From an uncultured Fastidiosipila sp. (GTDB lineage Bacteria > Bacillota > Clostridia > Saccharofermentanales > Fastidiosipilaceae): a stretch of 64,000 nt of DNA. The position numbers and the translations under genes were made by a program. The DNA lies in contig CAMYAM010000005.1 in assembly GCA_947253875.1 (NCBI GenBank), positions 1 through 64,000 of the forward strand. Direction: 5' to 3'. A model generated the notes under the pieces. That model made no database searches and was not told the origin of the DNA. It saw nothing but the letters and a program-made list of their open reading frames with translations. Below are positions 1 to 7,888 of this stretch, piece after piece. The number at the start of each line of letters is the position of its first letter. Position 1 is the stretch's first letter.

Positions 1-1
1 G

Positions 2-121
2 CCAACAGAAAACAAGGTCACTAAGACAGGTGAAGCAAGCTACATAACAATGACAACAGGCTTAATAAGCATAGCTATAGCAGGAGTATTAGTCTTAAAT
101 CGAAAGAAAAACGAAGAGTAA
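2..121 (+). CDS. C-terminal end of a sortase-anchored surface protein (partial)
   Basis: The frame is open from the window edge and gives 39 residues before the stop. It shows the classic wall-sorting layout: a motif reading V-T-K-T-G-E, about 20 hydrophobic residues, and the charged tail NRKKNEE. The motif departs from LPxTG at its first two positions but keeps K-T-G. The GH85 protein at 25686-31943 ends in P-T-K-T-G, so the sortase of this organism may accept x-T-K-T-G. The function of the protein itself lies outside the window and cannot be judged. Confidence 0.75.
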   Translation, partial: PTENKVTKTGEASYITMTTGLISIAIAGVLVLNRKKNEE

Positions 122-162
122 TTGCAAATAGCATCGCGAAAGATAAACTCTAAGCAAAAAAT

Positions 163-194
163 ATGGCTACTCAGGATTCATCTTGAGTAGCCAT
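163..194. terminator. Bidirectional terminator
   Basis: An 11-bp perfect stem (163-173 with 184-194) lies between the convergent ends of the surface-protein gene and mgtE. A run of six A just upstream becomes the U-tract on the minus strand, so it looks strongest as the mgtE terminator. The plus-strand tract is weaker. Confidence 0.8.
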
Positions 195-280
195 TATTTA
201 TGTCTTTTGTAAATTTTAAAGTTTTCAATTTGCTGATAATAATAAAACCGCTAACTCAGCAAATCACTTAAACCATATTC

Positions 281-1612
281 CTAGAATATCAAGAAACTAG
301 CAACTTCGAAGTAGATAAATAGAACCATGGTATCAACTATGGTTGTAATGATTGGACCAGCCATAACTGTTGGGTCAATCTTTAATTTATCAGCGATTAG
401 AGGCATGATACCACCGATGATTTTTGAGAAAACTATTGTAATTAATAGTGTAATTCCAACTGTTAAGTTAACAGCTAGATTAACATCTTCTATAATTAGC
501 ATACGTATAACATTAACAACAACAAGTGCACCACCAGTCATCAATCCGATACTAGACTCTTTTAGAATGACTTTAAAGGTGTCTTTGAAACCAACTTCTC
601 CAGCGTACAAGGCTCTAATAACGGTTGTAGATGCTTGAGTTCCGGCGTTACCACCAGAGTCCATAAGCATTGGTATATAAGTTGTGAGCACAACAGCAGC
701 TGAAAGTAAGTCTTCATAGCGATGAATAATGAATCCAGTAAATGTTGCTGTTATCAAACAGATAATTAACCAAGTTGTTCTGTCTTTAGCCATGCGGAAA
801 CTTGATTTCTCTAGATATGGTACAGGGCTATCATCAGATTCTTGAATACCGTGGATGTTAGCCATATCTTCTTCATACTCTTCGTGCAAGATGTCGATAG
901 CCCACTCAGCAGGGATGAAACCGACCAATCTACCTTCGGAGTCAGTAACAGGGATCTCAGAAATATCATATTTTTGCGCAATCTTTGCTACATCTTCTTG
1001 GTCGTCTGTTGCCAATACACTAGCAGGGAAAGAGTTTAAAAAGTCGACTAAATTGGCATCTTGGTTACGTAATAAGTCTGCCAAATAGACATATCCAATT
1101 AATACCAAAGATTCGTCTGTTACCCAAATCTGCTCCAAACGATTAGCATCCAGATCTGAATTCATGATTTTATGAAGTGCTTGTTTAGGGGAAACGTTTT
1201 TCTTCACAGCCATGAAGTTAACAGACATTATTGAGCCAACGCTATCTTCTGGATATCCCAATAATTTGTTAATGATTGGTCTACGAACGTCATCTACCAA
1301 GTAGTTCATAATTCTTCTGACCATGTTTGCTGGTAGCTCTTGTAGAGTATCAACAAGTTCGTCTTCATCCAAATCTTGGATAAGAGACATTGTTTTCTCA
1401 TCAGATAAAGATTCGATGATTTCTTGTTTTTGCTCAGATGGTAGAATCGCGAAAGTATCGGCTAAAAGATCTTTGTTCATGATTTTCATTCTGACAGCAA
1501 TTTCTGTCATAGTTAAATCACGGAATTCTTCAGCCAAATCAACAGGGTCCTTGGTGTTAATATGAGCCTGTAGTTCTTTTAGTGACTCTGCAGTGTATGT
1601 TGAATTTTCCAT
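281..1612 (-). CDS. mgtE: Magnesium transporter MgtE
   Basis: This 443-residue protein has the full MgtE layout. An acidic alpha-helical N domain covers about 10-125, two CBS domains cover about 126-188 and 190-250, a linking helix follows, and five membrane segments start near 282. The family pore signature around residues 313-335 (PMLMDSGGNAGTQAST) and the C-terminal TTIVDTMVLF with its conserved Asp are present. MgtE is a homodimeric Mg2+ channel in the cytoplasmic membrane that closes when the CBS and N domains bind Mg2+. The gene stands alone, is preceded by GGAGG, and has a 200-nt leader containing a terminator (1631-1812), so expression is probably attenuated. A second Mg2+ importer of a different class lies at 14408-17047. 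Confidence 0.95.
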   Translation of the reverse strand: MENSTYTAESLKELQAHINTKDPVDLAEEFRDLTMTEIAVRMKIMNKDLLADTFAILPSEQKQEIIESLSDEKTMSLIQDLDEDELVDTLQELPANMVRRIMNYLVDDVRRPIINKLLGYPEDSVGSIMSVNFMAVKKNVSPKQALHKIMNSDLDANRLEQIWVTDESLVLIGYVYLADLLRNQDANLVDFLNSFPASVLATDDQEDVAKIAQKYDISEIPVTDSEGRLVGFIPAEWAIDILHEEYEEDMANIHGIQESDDSPVPYLEKSSFRMAKDRTTWLIICLITATFTGFIIHRYEDLLSAAVVLTTYIPMLMDSGGNAGTQASTTVIRALYAGEVGFKDTFKVILKESSIGLMTGGALVVVNVIRMLIIEDVNLAVNLTVGITLLITIVFSKIIGGIMPLIADKLKIDPTVMAGPIITTIVDTMVLFIYFEVASFLIF

Positions 1613-1630
1613 TTCATATGCCTCCTTAAT

Positions 1631-1812
1631 AAAAAATACCGCCTAAGATTAAGTCTTCGCGGTACCAGCACATGAAATACAGAATTAAATTGTCCTATTC
1701 GAGAAAACAATTGCAACTGATATTTAAATTTTGGTTACCGAAAAAACTTCGATTTAAGCTACAACTTCGATAGGGGTCGCAATTGTCCATATTTTTTACC
1801 TCTCAATTTGTT
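1631..1812 (-). promoter_or_regulatory. Structured mgtE leader with internal terminator
   Basis: Between the predicted promoter and mgtE the minus-strand transcript can form an intrinsic terminator at 1631-1664 (TACCGC/GCGGTA outer stem, AAGA/TCTT inner stem, six U). Upstream, the segment at 1707-1714 can pair perfectly over 8 bp with 1779-1786, or over 6 bp with 1688-1693, so two folds exclude each other. This layout fits a transcription-attenuating riboswitch. I do not see the conserved core of the M-box Mg2+ riboswitch, so the class is unassigned. The short string TGGTACCGCG next to the terminator also occurs in T-box leaders, but no T-box Stem I is visible. Confidence 0.6.
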
Positions 1813-1818
1813 GTGCCT

Positions 1819-1847
1819 AGTATACTACTTTTATCAGATATCTTCAA
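1819..1847 (-). promoter_or_regulatory. Promoter for mgtE
   Basis: On the minus strand TTGAAG (1842-1847) and TATACT (1819-1824) are separated by exactly 17 bp, matching the housekeeping sigma consensus. Transcription would begin near 1812. Confidence 0.65.
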
Positions 1848-2170
1848 ACGATGATAATGACGAATATTTTTAGCTCTTGCAGATTAACTTGGTTAATTTA
1901 ATTAATTCAGTAAATATCAGCAAGCAAAACATTTGATTTCAGATATTGATGCTAAATTATTCACATGAACCTTAAATTAAAGTTATTTACTTAATAAATC
2001 AAAATAAAAATTTTACAGAAATGGTATGTCAAAGCCAGAAGAAAGAGAATATACAGAAGAAGAGCCTTAACATAAGAATTTCAAGATATATGATTTTTAA
2101 TATATAAAACTCTGTAAATGTAGTATTCATCGGCTAGATTCAGTTAAAAATATTATGGATTCTAGTTTTA

Positions 2171-2179
2171 TGCTATAAT
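2171..2179 (+). promoter_or_regulatory. Extended -10 promoter for the 2273 gene
   Basis: TGCTATAAT gives an extended -10 element about 95 bp before the start at 2273. No good -35 is visible, as expected for this class. Between this element and the mgtE promoter, 1850-2170 is very AT-rich and I see no gene in it. Confidence 0.45.
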
Positions 2180-2272
2180 ATGGTTAAGAAAAGAGTTCCA
2201 TAGGGTGGTGGTTTTATGAGGGAGATCAACTATTGACTTTTACTAGTAAATAAAAATATAGGAGGTATATGA

Positions 2273-2773
2273 ATGGACACACTAAAGAAATTATTTATTG
2301 CTTTTTTATTTTGTTTACTTATAGCATATCAACCAAGCAACATACAATTCCCGAATGACATCAAAAAAGAGGGTTTACCTTCAGTTGAAAACAAAGTTGG
2401 TTCAATGGAACTATATCGCTTTGAGCTAAGTGAGAATAAATATTTCCTCATAAAATTGATCAAAAAATCAAACAAAATAGAAGGTATAGATTACATAAAA
2501 TATGTATCTAGTAATAAAGAAAAAATTCTGAAAGATATTAACAATTTCACTTTAGATATAGATATAGATAAAAACAACAATAATAATGTCATTCCTTTAA
2601 AACATGAACAGTATAGCCTAAATGAAGAAGTATTAGAATTTTACGACTATATAATAAAAAATTCTGGGGAAGAAATTACAATATTTTTAAAAACATCTAT
2701 TACCAATTCAAATGGAGATATTAGCTTTGGCAATAAAGATTTAACATTTGTTTTAAAAAGTCAAAGGAGATAG
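2273..2773 (+). CDS. Small secreted or membrane-tethered protein of unknown function
   Basis: This 166-residue protein begins with a short positively charged stretch and a hydrophobic helix (residues 6-20), consistent with a Sec signal or N-terminal anchor. No lipobox cysteine is present. The rest is polar, Lys/Asn/Ile-rich, with a run of asparagines near residue 100. I recognise no family. The start is supported by AGGAGG six bases upstream, an extended -10 promoter precedes it, and a strong terminator follows six bases after the stop, so it is a monocistronic gene. Its Asn/Lys/Ile richness is higher than its neighbours and could indicate a lineage-specific gene. Confidence 0.6.
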   Translation: MDTLKKLFIAFLFCLLIAYQPSNIQFPNDIKKEGLPSVENKVGSMELYRFELSENKYFLIKLIKKSNKIEGIDYIKYVSSNKEKILKDINNFTLDIDIDKNNNNNVIPLKHEQYSLNEEVLEFYDYIIKNSGEEITIFLKTSITNSNGDISFGNKDLTFVLKSQRR

Positions 2774-2778
2774 TTTAT

Positions 2779-2806
2779 GAGAGGGAATTTCTTCCCTCTC
2801 TTTTTT
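2779..2806 (+). terminator. Intrinsic terminator
   Basis: Nine-bp perfect stem GAGAGGGAA/TTCCCTCTC with a four-base loop, followed directly by six T. It closes the 2273 gene. Confidence 0.9.
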
Positions 2807-3003
2807 ACCAAATACTATTTTTTATTTATTTACTCAAGCAGACTTCCTGTAAAGATTGTTTACAATATTAAAAGCAAATAATTTTTTTAACCAATAATAT
2901 ATGTCCAGGAATACAGGGACTCTCTCTTTGATTTTAAAAGAAATAGCAAAATATCTCATGATTAAAATACAGTATCAATGTGAACTTAGACAATAGAACA
3001 TAA

Positions 3004-3276
3004 AAAAGATTTGCAGACGTTATAGAGAATTTAGTAGATAAGGTTGCCCAGATCAGGTTTGTCGAGAAAAATAGCAACAGTTATACGTTAATTAATCTCT
3101 TTGGCTATTTTGAAAGCTTAAAAATAAAGAAAATAAAATCTAATAAGCGAGGAAATTCAGTCATAGCATACGAGTTTACCTGGAAAGCAGAACAAACTGG
3201 AAAATGGGATCCTAATAAGCATTTCGAGACTGAAGAACATAAACGACCAAAGCAAAAATTTGATACTATACTATAA
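3004..3276 (+). pseudogene. Remnant reading frame without a start
   Basis: A frame of 90 codons runs open from a stop at 3001-3003 to 3276 but has no in-frame ATG, GTG or TTG with a ribosome site near its beginning. The translated stretch is protein-like, with mixed hydrophobic and charged segments such as NLFGYFESLKIKK and EFTWKAEQTGKWD. It looks like the C-terminal part of a lost gene. I cannot assign a family. The flanking 2807-3003 shows nothing recognisable. Confidence 0.35.
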
Positions 3277-3335
3277 CTAGAAAGACAACAAAAAATAAAA
3301 AACAAAAAAGGAAAAAGGAAAAAGGAAAAGACAAA

Positions 3336-4118
3336 ATGTTAGATCTAAATGAATTGATAGAAATAGTAAAAAAAGATGGCGAGTTTTTAAAATCAGCAGT
3401 TCTAAAAAGTTCTGATGTGCATGAGAAATCAGGTCATGTTAATTTTGTAACAAAATATGACCTCGCTAGTCAGAAGTATTTGCAAGAAGAATTTGCTAAG
3501 CGTTGGCCAGAATATAATTTCATAGGCGAAGAAGAACCTATAGCTAAGCAATTAACAGATAAGCCAGCTTTTATAGTTGACCCAATAGATGGAACAAGTA
3601 ACTTCATGTATGGAGTACCAAATTCAGCTATAAGTGTTGCAGTAGTTGAAAACCAAGAAACTGTTCAGGGAGTTGTCTATAACTTCTTCACTGATGAATT
3701 GTTTACTGCGGAAAAAGGTAAGGGTGCTTATCTGAATGGCGAGAGAATTTATGCACCAGAAAGACCTTTGGATGGTAGTCTTTGTGCAGTAGGTACATCA
3801 CCTTATAATGAAGAGCTCAGAACAGGAACTCTAAATATGATTGAAGCAATTTTGGAGCATTGCGATGTTAGAAGAATGGGTGCTGCTGCTTTAGACTTTT
3901 GTTATGTAGCCTGTGGTAGATTCTCTGCCTTCGTAGAGTTAACAATGCAAGCCTGGGATTATGGAGCAGGTTATTTAATCTGTGAAGAGGCTGGAGCAGT
4001 TGTAACAGATATTAAGGGCAATAAAATCAGACCTCTAGGTGAAAGTAGTATAGTTGCAGGAAATCCAATTGCGCACAAAGAGTTATTTGAGAAAGTTAAT
4101 ATTAGCTCGTTCAAGTAA
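3336..4118 (+). CDS. Inositol monophosphatase family protein (SuhB-like)
   Basis: This 260-residue protein has the signature of Mg2+-dependent, Li+-sensitive sugar and inositol phosphatases. GEEE (64-67) and DPIDGTSNF (82-90) form the metal site, and WDYGAGYLICEEAGA near residue 207 supplies the third metal ligand. The family removes phosphate from inositol-1-phosphate and related substrates such as 3'-phosphoadenosine nucleotides, so the substrate cannot be fixed from sequence alone. The length is typical. A purine-rich stretch AAAAAGGAAAAGG precedes the ATG. It is followed 50 bp later by a gamma-glutamylcyclotransferase-like gene on the same strand. Confidence 0.9.
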   Translation: MLDLNELIEIVKKDGEFLKSAVLKSSDVHEKSGHVNFVTKYDLASQKYLQEEFAKRWPEYNFIGEEEPIAKQLTDKPAFIVDPIDGTSNFMYGVPNSAISVAVVENQETVQGVVYNFFTDELFTAEKGKGAYLNGERIYAPERPLDGSLCAVGTSPYNEELRTGTLNMIEAILEHCDVRRMGAAALDFCYVACGRFSAFVELTMQAWDYGAGYLICEEAGAVVTDIKGNKIRPLGESSIVAGNPIAHKELFEKVNISSFK

Positions 4119-4168
4119 GTTTTCTGCCATAAAAATGCAGAAAGCTTTCATAATACTTAGGAGACAAA

Positions 4169-4666
4169 ATGTTAGTCGGTGAGTTTAAAGGTAAAAAATT
4201 TTATATAGCTTATGGTAGTAATTTGCACATTGAACAAATGCAGGAACGCTGTAAAGATGCAGAATTGCTAGGCACAGCAACGCTCACAGACCACTGTCTA
4301 GAATATAGAGGTTCGGTAGGGAGAGCGTATCTTACAATTAAGCAGTCACCAATGGGAACCGGAGAAAGTTTGCCGCTAGCTGTATGGTTAACTAGTGCTG
4401 AAGATGAGCTTGCTCTAGATGACTATGAAGATTATCCTGAACTTTATTATAAAACAGCTTATAAGGTGAATCTTGATGAGGTTTTCCCTGAATTTACCAA
4501 AGTTTTCAAACAAGGAGATGTTATAACTGCATATACTTACGTTATGCAAGAGGACAAAATCCCGGCTAGACCTACAGATGAGTACATAGAAGTATGTAAA
4601 GCTGGTTATGATAATTTTGGCTTCAATAAGAAAATCTTGGATGAAGCTTTAGAGAAACTAGGGTAG
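4169..4666 (+). CDS. Gamma-glutamylcyclotransferase (AIG2-like) family protein
   Basis: This 165-residue protein carries the GGCT-fold signature FYIAYGSNL (residues 11-19), which binds the gamma-glutamyl substrate, and LDDYEDYPELYY (83-94), in which Glu87 matches the catalytic acid position. Members cyclise gamma-glutamyl compounds to 5-oxoproline or open related amides. The substrate here is unknown. The ATG follows TAGGAGACAAA. It sits between the phosphatase and thyA on one strand with gaps of 50 and 40 bp, so the three are probably co-transcribed, but they share no obvious pathway. Confidence 0.8.
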   Translation: MLVGEFKGKKFYIAYGSNLHIEQMQERCKDAELLGTATLTDHCLEYRGSVGRAYLTIKQSPMGTGESLPLAVWLTSAEDELALDDYEDYPELYYKTAYKVNLDEVFPEFTKVFKQGDVITAYTYVMQEDKIPARPTDEYIEVCKAGYDNFGFNKKILDEALEKLG

Positions 4667-4706
4667 TATAGATGTATTAATTATTAATTTATACAAGGAG
4701 TGCAAG

Positions 4707-5540
4707 ATGAGTAAGGCGGATGAATTTTTTGTCAGAGACTGTAGACGTATTTTGGATGAGGGTTACGAGCAAAAGTCAGGTGAAACCAGAGCTCGTTGGG
4801 CAGATGATGGCTCACCGGCATACACTAAGAAAATATGCTCTGTAGTTAACAGATACAACTTACAAGAAGAGTTCCCAATTCAAACTATAAGACCAATAAA
4901 TTATAAAGCTGCTATTGACGAAATTTTGTGGATTTGGCAAAAAAAATCTAATGTAGTTTCAGAGCTGAATAGTAAAATTTGGAATCAATGGGAGCAAGAA
5001 GATGGCACCATTGGTAAGGCATACGGCTATCAGTTGGGACGAGTTAATAAATATCCAGAAGGGGAATTTGATCAAGTTGATAGAGTCTTGTATCTCCTGA
5101 AAAATAACCCTGATAGTAGAAGAATTTTAACCTCTATGTATAACTTTGACGACCTTCATGAGATGGCTCTATATCCATGTGCATACGGCATGATGTTTAA
5201 TGTTTTTGAAAATAAACTTAATGGTATTCTCCAACAGAGATCGCAAGATATGTTAGTTGCTAATGGCTGGAATGTTGTACAGTATGCAGCTTTATTACAC
5301 ATGTTTGCTCAGGTAAGTGGTCTTGAAGCAGGTGAGTTGGTACACGTTATTTCTGATGCACATATCTATGACAGACATTTCGAGATTGTCGAAGAAGTTA
5401 TTAAGAGAGAGCAATATCCAGCACCTAAGCTATGGATCAATCCTGAGGTCAAAGATTTCTATGACTTCACAGTCGATGATTTCGTTTTAGAAGACTACAA
5501 ACATGGCGAAAGAGTACGTAGGATTCCAGTGGCAGAATAA
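4707..5540 (+). CDS. thyA: Thymidylate synthase ThyA
   Basis: This 277-residue enzyme methylates dUMP to dTMP using methylenetetrahydrofolate. The nucleophile is Cys158 in ALYPCAYG. The dUMP-binding residues QRSQD, the Asn in NGWNVVQYA, and HVISDAHIYDRH are all present. The PCAY form replaces the PCH of the E. coli enzyme; I recall this variant from thyA proteins of Gram-positive bacteria, so I do not treat it as a defect. The start is supported by AAGGAG eight bases upstream. A strong terminator follows at 5589-5620. No folA is adjacent. Confidence 0.95.
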   Translation: MSKADEFFVRDCRRILDEGYEQKSGETRARWADDGSPAYTKKICSVVNRYNLQEEFPIQTIRPINYKAAIDEILWIWQKKSNVVSELNSKIWNQWEQEDGTIGKAYGYQLGRVNKYPEGEFDQVDRVLYLLKNNPDSRRILTSMYNFDDLHEMALYPCAYGMMFNVFENKLNGILQQRSQDMLVANGWNVVQYAALLHMFAQVSGLEAGELVHVISDAHIYDRHFEIVEEVIKREQYPAPKLWINPEVKDFYDFTVDDFVLEDYKHGERVRRIPVAE

Positions 5541-5588
5541 AATTATTCTGGGCGAAAGACATACATAATTTCATGTTAAAACACAATA

Positions 5589-5620
5589 AACTCAACAGCG
5601 AAACCTGTTGAGTTTTCTTT
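5589..5620 (+). terminator. Intrinsic terminator after thyA
   Basis: Ten-bp perfect stem AACTCAACAG/CTGTTGAGTT with a six-base loop, followed by a T-rich tract. Confidence 0.9.
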
Positions 5621-5714
5621 TTTTCTTAGAAAATTTCTGTAAATAAAATTCATTTCATACACATCTCATATTGGCTTGCTATATTGCTATCATCCACAAA
5701 GGAGAGAAACGAAC

Positions 5715-7136
5715 ATGTCTATAAAAAGTAGAGCTTTAAAATATTTAACAAGAAAAACAAGTCGAAGCATAATTATGTTCTTGCTAATGACCTTGATAAC
5801 AATAACTTTGTTTTCTAGTGTTTCCATTCATTCATCCGTGAAGTCATTGAAGCATAATTTGCAATACAATACTAACTCTTCATTTAGCATAGAAAGTACA
5901 AACGGTAGCATAGCAATTCAAGATCTTAAATTTTTGCAAGACGAAGCTATTAAAGCCAAGATAGCCAAGATAAACTATCAGTTGGAAGGTTTTGCAAGTT
6001 TAAAAGATATGCAAGTTGTTTCAACTGAGAACGGCGTTATTCTAGATGAAGATATTAATGCAGGCAAAAGTAATGTGTTGAGGGTATCAGCTGTTCAAAG
6101 ATCAAATGATCATAGAAGTTTCATAGCCGAAAGTTTCAAGCTGGTATCTGGTAGACATCTTAATGAAAATGACCAAAACAAAATCCTTGTACACGAGGAA
6201 TTTGCTAAACTTAACAACCTTAAACTTGGCGACAAAGTCAAGTTGAGTAAGGCGGAATTTAACCAGGAGCAGATGTACCCTGAAAGAAATGAGAACGACG
6301 GGGCAGAATTATATACGGACAAAAAAACTCAGGAGTCAAACCACAAAGATGACTTACACCACACATCCAAAACAACGCAAAACCAGACTTCTGAGCCAAT
6401 AGACTACGAGATCGTAGGAATTTTCACAGGGGAAACTTTAGAAAATTTCACGGGTACGTCTGCTGATATTAGTCAAAATCATGTGTTTACTGATTTTCAG
6501 TCAGCACAGAAATTAAATAGTTATGAGTCAAATAATGATGGAGCGAATAGCAGAAGTGAGAGAGCAAGTAGTGTAAGAATATTTGCCAAAGATGCAGCGG
6601 AATTAGATAGTTTGTATAGCAAAGTCCAAGCAGCTCTCAAAGACAATAAGAATGTAAAATTAGTTAAAGATGCAAACAGCGTCTCTGACGTTTTAGACTC
6701 AATAGCGGTAGTTGAACAAATAGTCTTAATTATGAGCCTAGCAATTTTCTTTGGTGGTATATTAGTTCTGAGTTTACTGTTATTACTCTGGTTACGCGAG
6801 AGAATTCATGAGGTAGCAATTTTACTAAGTGTAGGCAAGAGCAAGTCTGAAATTATTTATCAATTCTTGTTAGAACTATTTATTTTATCAATACCTACAA
6901 TTATTATTAGTACAATTCTTTCTGCTTTTACAACACAGTGGATGTGGAAGGCGTTTATAGCAGATGAGGTTTCTGCGAGTGAGACTATAATGAATGCAGG
7001 GCTATCTAATAACTTGTGGCTGAACACCTTGATTACTTATGGAGTATTAAGTTTGATAGTTGTAATTGCTGTCTTGATAAGTTCATTCTTCATATTGAAG
7101 AAAAAACCAAGAGAATTATTAGACGAAATTATTTAA
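5715..7136 (+). CDS. FtsX-like ABC transporter permease, first subunit
   Basis: The protein has one N-terminal membrane helix (about residues 18-38), a large outside domain of about 300 residues, and three C-terminal membrane helices near 335-460. This is the FtsX/MacB permease layout. I place the start at the ATG at 5715, which has AAAGGAGAG upstream; an in-frame ATG at 5676 lacks a ribosome site. The outer domain contains a low-complexity, Asn/Glu/Lys/His-rich insert (about 180-235). The C-terminal IHEVAILLSVGKSKSEIIYQF is the cytoplasmic coupling region. It forms one unit with the ATPase at 7194, a second permease at 7889 and a two-component system, a layout common in Bacillota for sensing or resisting membrane-active peptides. 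Confidence 0.85.
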   Translation: MSIKSRALKYLTRKTSRSIIMFLLMTLITITLFSSVSIHSSVKSLKHNLQYNTNSSFSIESTNGSIAIQDLKFLQDEAIKAKIAKINYQLEGFASLKDMQVVSTENGVILDEDINAGKSNVLRVSAVQRSNDHRSFIAESFKLVSGRHLNENDQNKILVHEEFAKLNNLKLGDKVKLSKAEFNQEQMYPERNENDGAELYTDKKTQESNHKDDLHHTSKTTQNQTSEPIDYEIVGIFTGETLENFTGTSADISQNHVFTDFQSAQKLNSYESNNDGANSRSERASSVRIFAKDAAELDSLYSKVQAALKDNKNVKLVKDANSVSDVLDSIAVVEQIVLIMSLAIFFGGILVLSLLLLLWLRERIHEVAILLSVGKSKSEIIYQFLLELFILSIPTIIISTILSAFTTQWMWKAFIADEVSASETIMNAGLSNNLWLNTLITYGVLSLIVVIAVLISSFFILKKKPRELLDEII

Positions 7137-7193
7137 GAGTATAAAAATTTGAAAATTTAGAGTGAAAAAATTAAGAATACAAGAGGTAAGGAA

Positions 7194-7841
7194 ATGGGAA
7201 TTTTAGATATAGAAAATGTAAGCTACGCATATAACGGTACAAAAAATTTAGTCCTGAATGATATTAATGCTGAATTTTTACCAGGTAAATTTTATGCAAT
7301 TATTGGTAAATCCGGGGCAGGTAAGTCTACTCTGCTTTCACTATTAGCTGGATTGGATAGTCCAGATCAAGGTTATATTAAAGTCCAAGGCAAGGATATT
7401 GCAGAGACTGGTTATACAAATCACAGAAAATCTAATATTGCATTAGTTTTCCAGAGCTATAATTTGATAGATTATTTGAGTCCATTAGAAAACATTCGCC
7501 TTGTAAATAAGAATGCGGATCCGCAAATTCTTTTGGATTTAGGTTTAAGTGAAGAAGAAATTAATAGAAACGTCTTGAAATTATCAGGTGGTCAACAACA
7601 AAGAGTTGCAATCGCGAGAGCATTGGTATCCGAAGCACCTATTATTTTGGCTGATGAGCCTACAGGTAACTTGGACGAAGATACTGCGAATGAAATAATT
7701 ACTTTGCTGAAAAAATATGCTCTAGAGATGAACAAATGTGTAATTGTAGTAACTCACAGTTTCAGTTTGACCGAAATGGCAGATGCAGTTTTACAATTAA
7801 AATCTAAGAAACTTAAATTTGTTAGAGAGTTAGAAGATTAA
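7194..7841 (+). CDS. ABC transporter ATPase (MacB/LolD type)
   Basis: This 215-residue nucleotide-binding subunit powers the two FtsX-like permeases on either side. Walker A GKSGAGKST starts at residue 38, the Q-loop is VFQSYN, the ABC signature LSGGQQQR begins at 130, and Walker B IILADEPTGNLD begins at 150. The conserved H-loop is VTHS. The gene order permease, ATPase, permease, with gaps of 57 and 47 bp, indicates a heterodimeric permease pair. The substrate is unknown. Confidence 0.92.
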   Translation: MGILDIENVSYAYNGTKNLVLNDINAEFLPGKFYAIIGKSGAGKSTLLSLLAGLDSPDQGYIKVQGKDIAETGYTNHRKSNIALVFQSYNLIDYLSPLENIRLVNKNADPQILLDLGLSEEEINRNVLKLSGGQQQRVAIARALVSEAPIILADEPTGNLDEDTANEIITLLKKYALEMNKCVIVVTHSFSLTEMADAVLQLKSKKLKFVRELED

Positions 7842-7888
7842 TGTCTGCATGAATATAAATAGATATTGCGAGGTTTAAGAGGTTTAAT

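Noticed and set aside
1640..1665. TGGTACCGCG next to the mgtE terminator, resembling the T-box antiterminator
   Set aside because: The long Stem I with its conserved loops is absent and the leader is short; mgtE is not a usual T-box target. Ten bases are not enough.
2026..2070. A 14-codon frame reading MSKPEEREYTEEEP
   Set aside because: Very short, no ribosome site and no continuation in other frames; it could be a gene relic but cannot be supported.
4707..5540. PCAY in place of PCH at the active site of thymidylate synthase, possibly marking a different enzyme
   Set aside because: All other dUMP and folate residues are in place, and I recall the same variant in thyA proteins of Gram-positive bacteria.
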